The notes below the pieces were generated by a model. It searched no databases. It had not been told where the DNA came from and was given only the letters and a program-made list of their open reading frames with translations. Both the position numbers and the translations under genes were made by a program. Source: Pseudomonadota bacterium (GTDB taxonomy: Bacteria > Pseudomonadota > Alphaproteobacteria > Rhodospirillales > Casp-alpha2). From it: a stretch of DNA of 5,844 nt. Location: positions 1 to 5,844 of the forward strand of contig JAQBZY010000112.1 in assembly GCA_027620395.1 (NCBI GenBank), in the 5' to 3' direction. Every line of letters begins with the position of its first letter. Position 1 is the first letter of the stretch. Below are positions 5,739 to 5,844 of the stretch, piece by piece.

Positions 5739-5844
5739 TCAGCGGCCGAGCATGTAGACGGCGATGACTAAGAGGACGATACCGAAAATCCACGGCGCAA
5801 AATCGATTTTTTTGGCCGCCGGCGCGACGGTCGGCGGCGGGCCG
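5739..5844 (-). CDS. C-terminal end of a protein with a terminal transmembrane helix (5' end outside the window)
   Basis: Only the last 34 residues and the TGA stop (5741-5739) are present. A flexible Pro/Ala stretch (GPPPTVAPAAKK) leads into IDFAPWIFGIVLLVIAVYML and a final GR. The roughly 17-residue hydrophobic run from WIFG to YML looks like one membrane helix at the extreme C-terminus. The frame is open to the window edge. It is kept as a real gene because of this layout and because its stop lies 7 bases before the flavodoxin-like start on the same strand. I do not recognise the family; a small inner-membrane protein is a reasonable description, but total length and function cannot be judged here. 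Confidence 0.55.
   Translation of the reverse strand, partial: GPPPTVAPAAKKIDFAPWIFGIVLLVIAVYMLGR

Overview
This is a GC-rich, gene-dense window in which every supported gene lies on the minus strand, so it reads from high to low coordinates. Protein content and style (PotF/PotG/PotH, an SDR with a GGGQ...GNG cofactor loop, a D-amino-acid-transaminase-like enzyme, stop/start overlaps) suggest a proteobacterium, most likely an alphaproteobacterium. That placement is inferred from remembered families, with no search behind it. No tRNA, rRNA, CRISPR array, insertion sequence or integrase was seen. Long plus-strand ORFs are antisense shadows of the real genes.

Layout in transcription order: (1) the last 34 residues of a protein ending in a membrane helix (5844-5739); (2) a small flavodoxin-fold protein (5731-5264); (3) a fold-type IV PLP aminotransferase of the D-amino-acid transaminase type (5199-4351); (4) a short-chain dehydrogenase/reductase (4343-3549); (5) an exported alpha/beta hydrolase with a Tat-like signal (3522-2605); (6) potF, periplasmic polyamine-binding protein (2515-1415); (7) potG, transporter ATPase (1418-291); (8) the start of potH, inner-membrane permease, which runs off the window at base 1. 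A potI permease would be expected next, outside the window.

The part that works as a unit is potF-potG-potH, a putrescine-type ABC importer: PotF captures polyamine in the periplasm, PotH (with PotI) forms the channel and PotG hydrolyses ATP. Both junctions inside it are 4-base ATGA overlaps without a visible Shine-Dalgarno, so translation is probably coupled. The aminotransferase and SDR are joined through a three-codon mini-ORF (ATGA ... TAATG). The longest gaps are 89 bases before potF and 64 bases before the aminotransferase. These are the likeliest places for internal promoters, but no convincing -35/-10 pair was found in either.

I see no clear new biological system. The best leads are residue-level departures from family norms: His to Phe in the aminotransferase substrate loop, Asp to Asn in the PotG D-loop, an altered ligand box in PotF, and a lengthened glycine loop in the SDR. 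Another is the unexplained placing of an exported hydrolase and amine/keto enzymes directly upstream of a polyamine importer.
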